From positions 1 through 31,478 of the forward strand of contig MU859343.1 in the NCBI GenBank assembly GCA_033297205.1: a DNA stretch of 31,478 bases. Reading direction: 5' to 3'. Source of the stretch: Pseudoneurospora amorphoporcata (lineage: Eukaryota; Ascomycota; Sordariomycetes; Sordariales; Sordariaceae). The notes under the pieces are model-generated. The model was not told the origin of the DNA. It ran no database searches and saw nothing but the letters and a program-made list of their open reading frames with translations. Both the position numbers and the translations under genes were made by a program. Below, in pieces: positions 19,865 to 31,363 of the stretch (the stretch's first letter is position 1; every line of letters starts with the position of its first letter).

Positions 19865-21220
19865 TTAAGGAAATTCGAATTCATAGTACACATAAGCCGT
19901 GTACTCGTTGCCATCACCCGCGGAATAACCTGCCGCGGCCATTTCCGACGCTAAAGAGGCGTCATCTTTGGTAACCCGCCCTCGTTTATCTCTCCCGAAG
20001 GCATTTCCACCGAGGTACGAGTATGCCTTGTCCAAAGCCGTTTTGACCTTGTTGGCCTGCTTGGGGGTGGTCTGCCACAGTGTCAGCGTAAGTCACAATA
20101 TCGTGATCCTCGTCGAAGCCCTACCTTGACAAGAGCACACACAAACTCCAGCGGCAAGCCGTATCGCAGGACTGTCTCGACAAAAACACGTAAAGTCAAG
20201 ACGTGTGCCCACACCATGACGCTCTCACTCCAACCTGACCTTCCCATGTGCAAAGCTTCGCCCCAGACTTTCTTTTCTTCCCTGGCCATGCGCTCAAGCT
20301 CGCGCTGCTCTTCCTCCTTTCCACCTTCGACGTGCTTGTATTGACGGGGTGTCCACTTTTGTTCGCGACATTTGTGCAAAAAGTCGGCACTGGTTTTCTT
20401 GAAGGTTGTAACGGCAAATAGGGTGAACTCGTCATCTTGGGCTATCTGGAGAGCCGACCTGGGTACAACCATGTCGGCGATGGTTTCGTAGCTCCGAAGG
20501 AATTCTTTGCGTGCACTCGAAGGAACCACAATCAGGTGTGTTTCCAGATATTCAGAGTTTTGAATGAGGACGTCGGGTTGGACTATGGGCGTAAGGGACT
20601 TGGTTGCCAGGTTGCCACTGGAGAGCAGTCAGTGCCGAGCGGAGTAACCGAGAGACGGGGCAACAATCAGTGACTTACGTTTGCTTCCTCTGCAATGCAG
20701 ATAGGTTCGTCTTGACGGTATTATACTGGTTGAACTTGGCCTTGACGTCGTTATCGACGTTTTGAATCTCTTTCTGGAGGTTCTCGATCAACTCGCCCAG
20801 GGGCTTTTCAGCTCGGTAGCGAACCTTGTTCCACTGGAAGGAGCAAAGATAGCTGTCCGTGGGCTCTGGGCGCTGTTAGCATCGTCGGCGTGGCAATGGC
20901 GCCGTCGGGTCTACGGAGGAGGAATGCTCACTATCGTTCACCATCTTTTGCTGCGATATCTTGTCTTCATCCCCGTCGAGAATGCCTGCCAGGGAATCGG
21001 CCACTTTGGAGACTACTGCCTCACAGGCGGCGTTGAGCTTTGTCAGGTCATCGGCATGCTGCACCAAGGCATCAAGTGTACCGATCTTGAAGGAGGGTAT
21101 GGAAAACTTGAGGATCTCTCCATTGTCCTGGCCAATAGTGGAGCTGAGCACGGAGAGGGGCTCGTCGTCGAAGATGCGGACAGGAAGAGAGACGAGCGAG
21201 TACCGAGTTGTTGGTGCCAT
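19865..21220 (-). CDS. VMA5: V-type ATPase subunit C (Vma5)
   Basis: Subunit C links the V1 motor to the stator stalks of the vacuolar proton pump and takes part in reversible V1-Vo disassembly. Four exons fit: 21220-20932, 20865-20679, 20617-20125 and 20071-19865 (introns of 66, 61, 53 and 53-66 nt range), giving 391 residues, against 392 in yeast Vma5. Supporting segments: start MAPTTRYSLVSLPVRIFDD, FKIGTLDALVQHADDL, MVND|KPTDSYLCSFQWNKVRYR, RKQ|TGNLATKSL, ETHLIVVPSSARKEFL, VMVWAHVLTLRVFVETVLRYGLP and the C-terminal YSYLGGNAFGRDKKGR-like block ending EYTAYVYYEFEFP. All junctions keep frame and follow GT...AG. Intron lengths in order are 66, 61 and 53 nt. Confidence 0.95.
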
Positions 21221-23033
21221 GGTAGGCGCTCCTCGGGCACTGAAAGCGACGCTTCTATGCCCACCTGCCCCAGTAACGGGAGAGATTCGCTGCCGTGATG
21301 GTGAAGCTGGACTGTATGTGCGCAACTCGGCTGCGATGGCGGAGGAGCTGCGTTGACGAGGAGATGGTGGAACTTGTAGGCGGATTGTATACGAAGAGAT
21401 GAGAGGGAACGGCCAAGGAGCAATGCGCGGCGGCAAGCGATGAGAAAGGGTGGATAGGACTGTTCGTTATTGACAATGATGGGTGATCATCCAATGTAGG
21501 AGCATTGATCGGTGATATCTGGGACGGGAGGTTCAGAGTGGGGAGCTGCCGAGCTGGCTGCCCTGGCCTTACGTAGGAGGGGGGAGGTGATGCCGATGAG
21601 TAGGTAGGTAGTGAGTGGGAGCTGATCCGCACGCGCGGGTAATACTTAAGCTACAAAGCACGAGTTGGAGATAACCTGATAACTCACCGCACCTACCCGC
21701 CTAGATAGTACATACATAGACAGCACTCTAGGCATGAATTACGTATGCTTCTGTTAGAAACTCGAGCTTGGGTACCTGCGCCTGGTGGCAGGCACCGAGA
21801 CGGGTCCAGCGGTACTTTACAAAATGGAAGTGAAAGTTGTCACTCCGTCCAATTGCACCCCATGTAGGCCAGGCACGAGGCACGGCCTGTACCGCTCGGC
21901 AATACACAATCAGTACGGTACTAGGTATGGTATATAATTACCGTGCATCTATGTATCAGTGTCCAGACAACCAGAATACCAGCCAGGCGTCGCAGCACTA
22001 GAGGACCACGACGATGAGACACACGAACGTCAGGTATTCGAGGAGGGTGTCTTCTGTTGCGCTAATTACCCAAAGAATACAAGCAGTAGAGGTAGGCAAA
22101 ACCAACATGGCCATGACCATATTAGAGAGAGGCAATAGAGGTATGTGTAGGTGTGACCTCTAGCCCGTCATATCACCTACAAGTAGGTAATCTTCCCGCC
22201 TTTACCTTGGAGGTTCCTCAGTCGCTACTGCCTCTACTATCAACCAGGAAGAGTGCCCTCAAGCGCCTGCAAGCCAACCTGTCATCCCCGCACGCTTTTA
22301 CCCAAGCAGCACAGCCCGACCACCAGGGCAGACTGTATACCTTTCCGCACAACAACATTCAAAACCCGACTCAATTTTCTGGCGACAACCAAACTCGCAG
22401 CTCGTGACCGTGCTCTCCCTCCCCTCTCCTCGCTCGGTCGAGTTCGACCAGCTACAGAGCGTCAAAACGTACATTTCGACAGTGCAGGCGCGTAGCTTGA
22501 ACGAAACCCCGGCAACCCAGCCGCGGCGTCTGGCGTCTACATAGCGACAAGTTCTATGGTCCCAGACGGACTAGAAGCGCGCCGTTACAGTTGCCATTGC
22601 AGTTGTCATCATTCTTCACTCGTCCATGGTGCGACCGGCCAGCTCGCTGCGACTCCCGCCAGTGTACGCGACCGGCACATCAAATCCCGTTGCGCCCTTT
22701 TGATCATCCGACAGCATAGCTCTCCAGGGTGCCTATCACGCATACGCTTGCCCCTACCCGTCGTCGTCCTGTTCCCGCCATACAAATCGCCCGCCCCCGA
22801 TCTTGCGCCCGGTCACGGATAATTAGGCATTCCTTCGAGGTTAAGAACCCGTCGCCTTGTAATATGTGAACAGCAAAAGAGCTGTGCACCTTTGACCTCA
22901 ATCTCTGCGGCGACAGCAGGATTTTATCCGTCCTGGTCACCTCTGGCTCTCAAATCCAGATTCTGTCGGTTGTCCCGCTAGCAACCTTTACTGCCCAGGT
23001 GTCACTCGAGCTTGTTCCGCGGGCAGACATTCC
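21221..23033. promoter_or_regulatory. Divergent intergenic region, VMA5 / AT-hook gene
   Basis: 1.8 kb between divergent start codons. It contains TAGGTAGGTAG (about 21599) and GGTACC/GGTAC words (21771, 21915) like other gaps here. The right part (about 22.2-23.0 kb) is C/T-rich with CAACAACA/CAAAAC patches typical of a fungal 5' leader and carries several upstream ATG frames (for example 22153-22407, 22556-22822). If the AT-hook mRNA starts there, these would be upstream ORFs. No distinct gene is supported. Confidence 0.5.
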
Positions 23034-26000
23034 ATGGCTACAGCTTCAGGTAGGCCAGGGCAACCCTTCGTACATCTTGCCTCCATATACGTGATGCATC
23101 TTGCTAACTGGCTGTCATGTCGCTCATACAGGCCCCAAGGCTGCCAGGCCAGCCGATGCCACTGTTTCCGCACCAGGTCGGCATACTCCCGCTCAGAAGG
23201 TGACTCCTGTCCCGGTGCCAAAGCTGGGAACCGTGCCGTCTCTTCCCCCGTCTGCGAATCAGGCTGCGGCTGTCGGGAGAACTTCCAATGCTGCCAATAA
23301 CTCGGCGACTGCGACTGCCGTCCAAGGCAGCTTCGGCCTTCTTACCCCGGCCGAGTCAAACCTCCAGGACGCTGCGAACGGCCCCCACCGAGATGGCCGG
23401 ATTCGGAACCCCGTCCCGAGCAAGCTCAAAGGAAAAACCGACGGATCCAAAGGGAACTTCAGCGTTATGCACATGGGGGTGGCTGGGAGGGCCGAGCCAA
23501 CAGAACGAGATGCTCAGGCCAAACGTACGAGCGAGAGCACGGAGCTAGCCGCTAAACGAGCTTTCGAGAATGGTTATGTTTCTCATAGGAGAAGCAAGTT
23601 CGTTCAGTTACCGGATGAGACGGCTGCGAAGCCTTTCGTTCCAGCCACCATATCCGCTCAGGTGCCTAGCTACATGTCGAGCCGTCAAACTCCCCTGAAT
23701 GCCGACGAGACCAAATCAGAACAAGCACGGCTTTTAACACTCCTCAGAAGCCTTCAGCCGCTTCTTGTCGTTGATCAGATTTGCAAGGCTCTTGCTTTCT
23801 TCGGAGGCATTCCTGGTGCTCCGCCGCCCGCGGACGGTGAGTTTCCCCAAAGCGCCGAGGCGAATGGTTCGGGAAGCTTGTTTGTCGGCTGGATAGCCGA
23901 AATCTTTCCCAAACTCGGAGGCAACAATGGGCAGCAAAATATGGCCCCTGTTCGCCAAATGGATGGACCTGAACCGGTTCGGCGAAAACGGGGAAGACCC
24001 AAAGGGAGCAAGGCCACCAAGGTGCGTAAGGACAAAGGCTTGAAAAAGGGCTCTAGCACGGACATGCCAGATACAGACCGGCCACACAGGAAGGTCGGTG
24101 CTGATGGGAATTGGGTCGACGTCGAGTACGGCGATACAAGCGCTCCTGACATGGTGGATGCTAATGTTATGCTGCTTGCCCAAGCCGCAAGCCCTCACCG
24201 TGAGCCAGCTCATGTTGAAGCCCCAGGGATCACGCAGCCAGATGGGGCTACCAGCCATGTAGCAGCGACTATCCCAGCGCGTACCATGCAACATCATGGA
24301 CCCGGCAACGACAGTCTTGTCATCGAGAGCCCGGGGAACATGAAGAAGAGAGGCCGGCCTAAGGGGTCAAGAAACCGTCCAAAGGTGGCCGATGCGGCTG
24401 TTCTTCCAAGACAGTCAGTCCAGCCAGCGGATAATTCCTACACTTCTGCTCAGTTATCGCAGACAATGGAGGGCTCCCAGCCTCAACCGGCCAATGCTTC
24501 ATTTACTGCCGTGAACTCCGTCACTTCTGCCAACTCGGCCAAGAAAAAGGGACCCCGACCAAAAGCTTCCGTTACCAAGAAGCAGGTGGACGCTCCCGTA
24601 AAAACGGACAATTCAGGACCAAACGAACTACAGACCACGGTACCATCTGCTTCTATACAGCAACAGACAGTGGAACTGAATGGCAACCCAACCCAAAAGC
24701 AAGCTCAGCAAAACGTCCACTCCGATCAAGCATCACATGTTATACCAATTGGTATGGTCCCAGCTCCAACTACGATAGACTCAGCTCGGGTGCCTGTCAA
24801 TGCGGGCCAGAAGCGCAAACGGAAGACAGCAAAAGATGCTGGTGTCATTGACACCATCAACGGGATCGGTTCGACAACTCCGTCCTCCAGCGCAGTTCCT
24901 CTGCCAACACCATCAACTCAGCCGGGTTCTCAGTCTATGACTGCAACCACGGCTGTGGGAATACCCCCTGCAAAACGCCAACGTAAAAGTAAGGAGTCGA
25001 GACCTAAAGGGAAGAAGTCGAATGGTATGACAATTCCAGACTCCATCGAGCCAGCGTCCTCCTCTCAGATGAAACCTGCCACTCCCGCACCAGTGCCCAG
25101 TCCAAATCAAGCGCCCGCGACCACCCCCGCTCCATTTCATACGGCCGCTGGAATAGGGTCAGAAGTGACTCCGGTGTCGTCGTCAGTTTCCCTTGAACAG
25201 GTTATGCCGTTAGCTCATTCGCCACAAGGCCACTTCGACGTTCAGTCTCCGACGATGGAGAATTACGAGGCTCAGCTACAGGCGCAACTGGAGCTGAAGA
25301 GCGATATTGAGTCACAACATCATAGCCTTACTCCAAGACCCATAGTAACAAATCATCTTCAACAGCAACAGTCGCAGCGAAGACAGCAAAGGCAGCCACC
25401 GACCCAACAACAACCACGACAGTCGTCACAGCCGCATGCACAACATTCCATGTCACAACCACAGCCTCACCCTCAACCTGAATCATCAGTACAGCAACCT
25501 CAACCACAACGACCGCAATCGATTTCACAGCAACCATCGCAGCATCAAACCTCTGTTTCACAGCCAAGTACACAAGGACAAGTGCAAGCTCACCAGTCCC
25601 AGACCTCAAGCCCCATGATATCTCAGCAGCAGAATAGGGCAAACCATCATTATACCCAGTACCGCCCCTCAACATCGCCATATAATCAAGGCCAACACCA
25701 GCATAGCTACTCATCCCCTCAGCAGCAATCTCAAAACTTTACTGAACAACAACAAGCCCAGGCAACACCACAGCCTACCCCAGCTCAACAGTATTCAAAC
25801 ACTCATCAATTACCGCCGTACGGTTCTAGTCAACAGTCATACCAGAATAGCCATAGCCACTATAACGGGACTCAGCAGTCAGTAGCTTCACAGCAGCGCT
25901 ATCAGCAACACTTGGCCACAGGTATAACGACTGCAAGCGCTTACTCTGCTCACCAATCACCCCAGTTCGGAGCTTCATCAACAAATACATTTAGCTCTAC

Positions 26001-26469
26001 AGACACTGGTTACCGAGGGTCTACTGGCAGTACAAGCAACCCGACCTACGGGTCACAACAGGGTCAGTCATCGGCGCCAACTGCGGCTTCGACGTACCGA
26101 ACTAGCAGTACGCATAATATGGTCCATCAGTCACCGTCTTACACAACGAACACTGGAACAGCGCTGCATCGTTCTTCGAGCACGAGCCACCCGGCTAGTC
26201 AAGGGATTCAAGCCATCAGTAACATGCAGTCTTTTGCCGGGACGAACAACACCGAGTGGGACTTTTTGAACCCAGGTACCCTCGACAGCGCTGGAAGTCA
26301 AGGGGCTCTGGCAATGGGCGGCGCCGGGTATGCTATGAATACCGCTAGTGTGAGGTCGACCTCAAACTCAGGGACACCGTTTACTGCGAGCACCATGGCA
26401 AATTTTGATGCTTCAGGACTTCCATCATTAGGAGGCAACAACAGGTATTTTGAACTTGGACGGCGATAA
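23034..26469 (+). CDS. AT-hook, glutamine-rich nuclear protein of unknown function
   Basis: Two exons fit: 23034-23049 (16 nt, MATASG) and 23132-26469, with an 82-nt intron (GTAGGC donor, TTGCTAACT branch point), giving 1117 residues. Two canonical AT-hooks, RKRGRPKGSK (about 289-299) and KKRGRPKGSRNRPK (about 410-423), should bind the minor groove of AT-rich DNA; KKKGPRPKAS (about 475) is a degenerate third. Basic clusters QKRKRKTAKD and AKRQRKSKESRPKGKK could be nuclear signals. Between the N-terminus and the first hook a predicted helical, hydrophobic patch (LLTLLRSLQPLLVVDQICKA, then SLFVGWIAEIFPKL; about 205-265) is the only ordered-looking part and may be a small interaction domain. Residues about 740-930 are Gln/Ser/Pro/His-rich, as in transcriptional activators. 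The C-terminus has NTEWDFLNPGTLD. I do not recognise a named family; a chromatin or transcription role is inference. Confidence 0.8.
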
Positions 26470-27630
26470 TTCACAGCTCTACCTCACCATTCACATAGGA
26501 GAAGGTTGGTCAGCCTCACCAATGCTCGAAGACTCACTGGCTTGGACTTGGAGGACAACGAATTTGAGTGAACACAGTACAACGTAATGTTTTGTCCGTA
26601 TAGATGTAATATTACCATCCCGATATTCGCGCTCGGCAGTGAAATCATTTGACGTTGACGGTGTGTTTGGCCGATCACGCCCGAAAGAGCGAGCAAATGG
26701 GTTTCAGGGAAACGAGAGAAGAGTTCTACTGAACCCCCAAAAAAAAGGAAAAAAGAAAAACCCCCGCTGTGGAGGCTTCTTATGTATTTTTCCTATCTCT
26801 TTTTCCTCTTTAGGGATATCAAACATGTCATTGACCAGATACAGAGCGCCCATTTCCGTGAGCGTACGATGGATGTTTGAAGATCCAGAGCAATTGGACT
26901 GGTCTCATGCAGATCCAAATACACTATTAATGAAACTTGTTTCTGACAGGATTGTGTCACCTTGAAATGGTGTACTAAAGACCATCTCGAGATGTTGTTA
27001 TGAGCAGGACGGACCCTCGCGTCATCTAATGCGTTGATAATTGTGCAACTCTTTACGTATCTGATGATGAGATGTTTGTATATTGGCTCTCGATCAATAA
27101 GTATAATTTGATACAGACCATGTTTCTTTATACACTCCGGTCCCGTGTTATTTGCTTTGGCGCGAAGAAATGCGACACTAAGGAAAATGAGGAACTCGGA
27201 GCTGATCAGGCCGCAGCACGTTCAACCGGGAATTTGACAAATGACGCGCCTGGTTTGCGCCTCCTCGTTTGTGCCTCTAGGATATCATTTAAAGACGCCG
27301 GCTGCATACTAAGACTACATATGGATTGTGGAAGGAAGACAAAGCAAGAGATGTATGTATAACAGTGTATAAAAGAGAATAAAAGAATTCAACGCCTTTA
27401 AATGCTTTTAGTGTGAATACCCCGGTACAAAGTGCAACAAGAAAAAAAATGGATGAAAAACGCCATGGGCATCCGCCTGATGAAGCCATCTCAGCATGCG
27501 CTAAACTGTGGCTGTGTGGATATGGAAACAATAGTCCAACACCGTAGTACGTGAAGCATATCCCCTCCATATCTCTTATGCAGTAGGAGAGCTCCTGGGG
27601 CAGGACAAATGAATGGACTGCTAAGCTCAC
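26470..27630. other. Convergent intergenic region, AT-hook gene / F-box gene
   Basis: 1.16 kb between converging stop codons; expected to hold both 3'UTRs. There is a purine-rich A tract at about 26738-26764. Short open frames (26639-26965, 27072-27362, 27289-27630) lack protein-like composition or recognisable motifs. No gene supported. Confidence 0.5.
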
Positions 27631-29175
27631 TCATTCTAGGACATCCTCCTCGATCGCCTCAAGATTGGGTCGTACAGACTCGGGGGCAATAGTGCCATAC
27701 CACCACTGGTCTTCTTCTTCAAACCCGTCTTCGCAGATCAGATCGGTGAATATTTGAGCGTTGCGCTTAATATCAGAGGCACGTTCAACTATTTTCCGTT
27801 CCAAAATCAGGGCCTCGGCGGTTTCCAGAAAGATTTTTTGCAGTATCGGGAGGTCGGAAAGCAACAGCTTCAGTTGGTCCCGGTCCAGTGGCCCCATAGG
27901 CCTACCAGTAGATAGGCTAGTGTTGAAAACGAGATTGCTCATCGGATCTCTGGTTGTCATACCAACGTCTCCAGAAATCCGAGCATTGGCCGCCACCGCC
28001 ACCGCGTCTCCTAGCGGATTCTTTCCGATAGTGAAGGAAGACTTTTTGCGTTTCAAGCCAAGCATACCCCGTCTTTTCTTAGGTTCTTGCTCGGCCGTGT
28101 CGCGTGTGATGGAGTTGTACCAGTTATCCACAGCCGCCCGCCTTGTATTGTACCCTTTCACCTCCCATATCCTTTCCACCTCTCTGAGGCCCCCAATACA
28201 CAAAATCGCAACATGCACCTCATCCGGCGGCTTGTCCCTCATATAACCCCTGATCGACCTTTCAACTCGACCGACATACGACGGCGGACGAAGGCGCCGG
28301 CAGAAGGAGGAAATAACCAGGGGAAATACCTCGTGTACTCGAAGTAAGGTCCTGTCATCATACAAGCTCATAATTTGTGCCTCTATAGGGTTAATCGTGT
28401 AGGGTTCTTTGAGAAGGCCCTTGCCGTCATTTTGGGCGAGATATTTGAGGTGAAGATCCCGAAAGGTCTCGAAAAAATGAAAAATGGTGAATAGTAGGGG
28501 GATCAGACGCCTTCGCATCCGTTCCCTTTGGGGCGCAAAAGCCCTTTTTTTTTCTTCCGTGTTTCGGAGAAACAGTTCCCGCGATATCCACTCACACATC
28601 AGATAAGACAGCTTAGCAGCCACATGGAGCCTGTGCCATATCCCGCAGAGATAGTGAAAATTTAGGGCCGACGGTGAAGGGGGCGGATATAGCCGTTTTG
28701 CATAAACTGGGACGTGGTGGTCGAGATGATGGCGTGCGATAGGAGCTTCATTGAGCGATATCAGAGCATGTAGCGACCGTGATGCCAGTCGCAAATTGAG
28801 AATGTCGGAGAGCGGGAGTGAGGCAATGATCTCGACTTGCAGCTCGGGAGGCAGACAGTGGAATTGTCGATCGAACGAGGTGCTCTGCCGGGGCAACGGC
28901 TCTGTGGCCGAGAAGCGACGTTCGCCATGATCCAACGAGTTGGAGCTTGACGGCGCCTTGGCGTGGAACTTTCGAAAACTGAGGAATCCTTTCTTCTCGG
29001 AACGCTTCGTGGTTGCTGCATCTTCGGCTTCAGGATGGTGGGCACCTCGTAAAGGGAGAAGGAACTGTGAGGGCGGTGCGACAGTGGAAGATGGTTGCGT
29101 AGCGCTTGTCTGCGGCCGATTGATCTTGTCCAGGTATCTCTCCGAACCAAACTCGGTGATGTGTAGAGGATCCAT
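27631..29175 (-). CDS. F-box protein
   Basis: A single-exon gene of 514 residues. The F-box lies at about 107-140 (CLPPELQVEIIASLPLSDIL...LRLASRSLHALI), with the expected LPxEL start and the LRLASR helix; F-box proteins bring substrates to SCF ubiquitin ligases through Skp1. The first 100 residues are disordered, Ser/Pro-rich and basic. The C-terminal 370 residues are mostly helical (FTIFHFFETFRDLHLKYLAQ, VISSFCRRLRPPSYVGRVER, DQLKLLLSDLPILQKIFLE) without leucine-rich or WD repeats, so the substrate is not predictable. A basic segment KKRRGMLGLKRKKSSF (about 368-383) could be a nuclear signal. The C-terminus is acidic (EEDQWWYG, EAIEEDVLE). Many such proteins of unknown substrate exist in filamentous ascomycetes. 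Confidence 0.85.
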   Translation of the reverse strand: MDPLHITEFGSERYLDKINRPQTSATQPSSTVAPPSQFLLPLRGAHHPEAEDAATTKRSEKKGFLSFRKFHAKAPSSSNSLDHGERRFSATEPLPRQSTSFDRQFHCLPPELQVEIIASLPLSDILNLRLASRSLHALISLNEAPIARHHLDHHVPVYAKRLYPPPSPSALNFHYLCGIWHRLHVAAKLSYLMCEWISRELFLRNTEEKKRAFAPQRERMRRRLIPLLFTIFHFFETFRDLHLKYLAQNDGKGLLKEPYTINPIEAQIMSLYDDRTLLRVHEVFPLVISSFCRRLRPPSYVGRVERSIRGYMRDKPPDEVHVAILCIGGLREVERIWEVKGYNTRRAAVDNWYNSITRDTAEQEPKKRRGMLGLKRKKSSFTIGKNPLGDAVAVAANARISGDVGMTTRDPMSNLVFNTSLSTGRPMGPLDRDQLKLLLSDLPILQKIFLETAEALILERKIVERASDIKRNAQIFTDLICEDGFEEEDQWWYGTIAPESVRPNLEAIEEDVLE

Positions 29176-30872
29176 CTCTCCGGTGTCTGCCGGGCCAAGG
29201 AGGCGTCCAGGGTCAAGAACGAGTTGAGAAGAACCAGGACAAGCTTGAGCTAGAGAGATGGGTCATGTGTTGGTTTTTTTTGGGGGGGACGGGCGGCACC
29301 TCCTCCTCTTTACCGATGCCGCGACGATACAACCGTGATAGTCGATGTTCTTGTGTCGAAGGCGCAAGCTGGTCGCAGTTCAAACATGGTGAAGCATCAG
29401 TGTCGAGGAGAAAAGAGTCGAGGTTGACCGGCAGGGAAGTACGGCCCTTTCCACTGTATCCACCAAGAACGTGATGTCGTGCAATTGAAGCCGTCGAGAC
29501 GTCGGAGCGGGTGCTCAAGGTTCGGTCGGGACCGGGCAGTCTTCGTCGGAATCAGGTTCGCGGTTCGCAAGTGGGCACTGCGCGTCGATCAAGGTGCAAG
29601 CGCCACCGTGAGATGCGATGGCTCGAATGGATCGCTGGACGAGGTGAATAACGGCGCCGGCGGCTGTCACCAAGCGACAGGAGGTAGGCAGTCGGGACTG
29701 TCAGGCAAAATCGGCTAGACGGGCGGAGCGGGCGCAAGCCGAAAGAAGGAGTTATCGAGACAGGCGCGATGACTCTCGAAATGGTCAGGGCAGTCGGTGA
29801 TGTTGTGACTGTAGGTCGCAGCTGGTTGGCAAAAGGATGTCCGTCAGTAAAACGGCGAAGAAGCCGGAATCGGGAGACCACAATAACAGGATTGGACCAA
29901 CCAGCCTGCTACCTCCTCGATCTAGGAGACCCTCGGGCCCTCGTGGAGTAGTTGGGATGCCGGGACTCGGGAATGGGGAGACGGAATTGGATCAAGGTAG
30001 TGTAGTGTACGTGGGTAGGTTCCTCTGGTGGAAGTGGAAACTTGGAGGACCTACGGTAGGGGACCCATACTGTCTACCTACAGTACTGCGCAGGTACCTG
30101 TCTGGTGTGGAGGTCAGGTGTTCGTAGCAGGAAGCGAAGTACCCCGAGTTCAGCTGGAGGCTCAGGTACTCTGTGCGGGAGTGCTCCTTGTCAGTGGCCC
30201 GCTACCTTTACAGGTTGAGAACACCTTTGAGGTTCGTTTACAAAGGACCGAGGAGGGTCAAACAGACAACAGAACAAGTCAGGGCAAGTGCAAGTGCAAG
30301 TGCAAGTGCAAGTGCAAGTGATGTAGGTAGGTAGATACATGGGGTATGACTGAGGCGGACAAACGGGCGTGTTATCCTTTTGGGTCACTCCGCGCCACAG
30401 CACCTGCAACGACACATCCACACATGGTGCTTGCTGCCATGCCCTGGATGGAATCGCTACGTGAGTTCGCGACGGAAATCCGGGGTAGTAGATGGATCCT
30501 ACTGCTGCGCATGTGGAGGGCGCCCAACCCGAAACTGGAACTCGTTGGAATGTCCTGTTGTTGTTACCTGTATCAAAAACTGCCCGTTTTCACAGAATCT
30601 GGCCCAGGCCGCTGAGATTCGTAGCCGTAGGACCGCCGACGTGAATTTAGGTTCGCTACCTCTGGCTCCTTGGCTCGGGCCCCGACGGTACGTAGAGGTA
30701 TTTACTTACAGGCTGCCAATTATGGATGGAACACGGCGCTTTGCCGGCCTAATAGTGGAGAGACACTGGATGTCCCGTCGGGGCCACTTCAGCTCCTGCA
30801 GGAAATTCCACACTACGATGAGTACCTGAATGTGTACGATGGAATCGAGGCCCCATATATCTGATAGCGGCC
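29176..30872. other. Intergenic, upstream of the F-box gene
   Basis: About 1.7 kb in which no gene is recognised. It should include the F-box promoter near 29176-29700 (the plus strand has a T8G7 tract at about 29273-29287). TACCTA/GGTACCTG words recur near 30013-30100 and 30323-30332, and a CAAGTG microsatellite is at 30285. Frames over 30380-30864 contain clustered cysteines (YCCACGG, LECPVVVTCIKNCPF) but no clear start, signal peptide or intron set, so I leave them uncalled. Confidence 0.5.
30285..30320. repeat. Hexanucleotide microsatellite (CAAGTG)6
   Basis: Six perfect consecutive CAAGTG units, immediately followed by ATGTAGGTAGGTAG. Being a perfect short tandem array it is probably length-variable between strains. 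No coding context is supported. Confidence 0.97.
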
Positions 30873-31046
30873 TGTACACCTCTGCAGGCATTTAACTTGC
30901 TAGCTTGGTACCGCCAGCCTACAATATTTAGGGCGGTTAGAGAGATTGTGAGAAAAGCGGCTATATTTTATATAAAGACTAAGGGTATCGCCACTTTGCC
31001 ATTTCACCACGCTACCTAACCTTTTAAATGCCGGCAGAGGTGTACA
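30873..31046. mobile_element. MITE-like element 1 with 22-bp terminal inverted repeats
   Basis: 30873-30894 (TGTACACCTCTGC...ATTTA) and 31025-31046 are reverse complements over 22 bp with one mismatch (A versus C at the 14th base). The 174-bp unit has no coding capacity and an A+T-rich middle (about 30960-30985). The size and structure fit a non-autonomous DNA transposon. No clear target-site duplication is seen at the outer edges, so the superfamily cannot be told. Confidence 0.7.
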
Positions 31047-31157
31047 CTAAAGTAGGTAGGAAAGAAGAAGAAGGCGATTGCGGCCGAGTGCGAGAGAGTA
31101 AGATTCCAGGCCTCTCAGAAGCCTTCCAGGCGTGTATATGCACTAATAGGAGAATGT

Positions 31158-31363
31158 CTTTAGCAGTGAAAATGTATCCTTTTTGCCAAGAAAAGCTCTC
31201 TACTTTTAGTACTTAGTAGCCTTCCAAAATTTCGCCAAGCGCGCGCAAAAACTAGCCAAACCCAGGTATCTGCGTGGCCAAGAAGTATCTGTGGATAAAA
31301 ATAACGCCAACCGATTGGGCAAAAGACAGTCTTGGCAAAAAGGATACATTTTCACCGCTAAAG
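31158..31363. mobile_element. MITE-like element 2 with 33-bp terminal inverted repeats
   Basis: 31158-31190 (starting CTTTAGC, ending TTTTTGCCAAG) and 31331-31363 are reverse complements over 33 bp with a single mismatch. The 206-bp unit is non-coding; GCCAAG-like words recur inside it (about 31234, 31277). It lies 111 bp after element 1 but its ends are unrelated. A non-autonomous DNA transposon is the best reading. No obvious target duplication flanks it. Confidence 0.75.

Noticed and set aside
20762..21356. Plus-strand frames (178 and 131 codons) over VMA5
   Set aside because: Antisense to exons and intron of the subunit C gene, which is supported along its full length by family sequence.
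23734..24297. 187-codon minus-strand frame inside the AT-hook gene
   Set aside because: Antisense shadow of a well supported coding region; composition is not protein-like.
28761..29216. 151-codon frame at the start of the F-box gene
   Set aside because: It overlaps the F-box gene in another frame, and the F-box frame carries the recognisable domain.
30285..30320. CRISPR-like or telomere-like array
   Set aside because: The repeat is a simple (CAAGTG)6 microsatellite without spacers and does not match TTAGGG telomere repeats.
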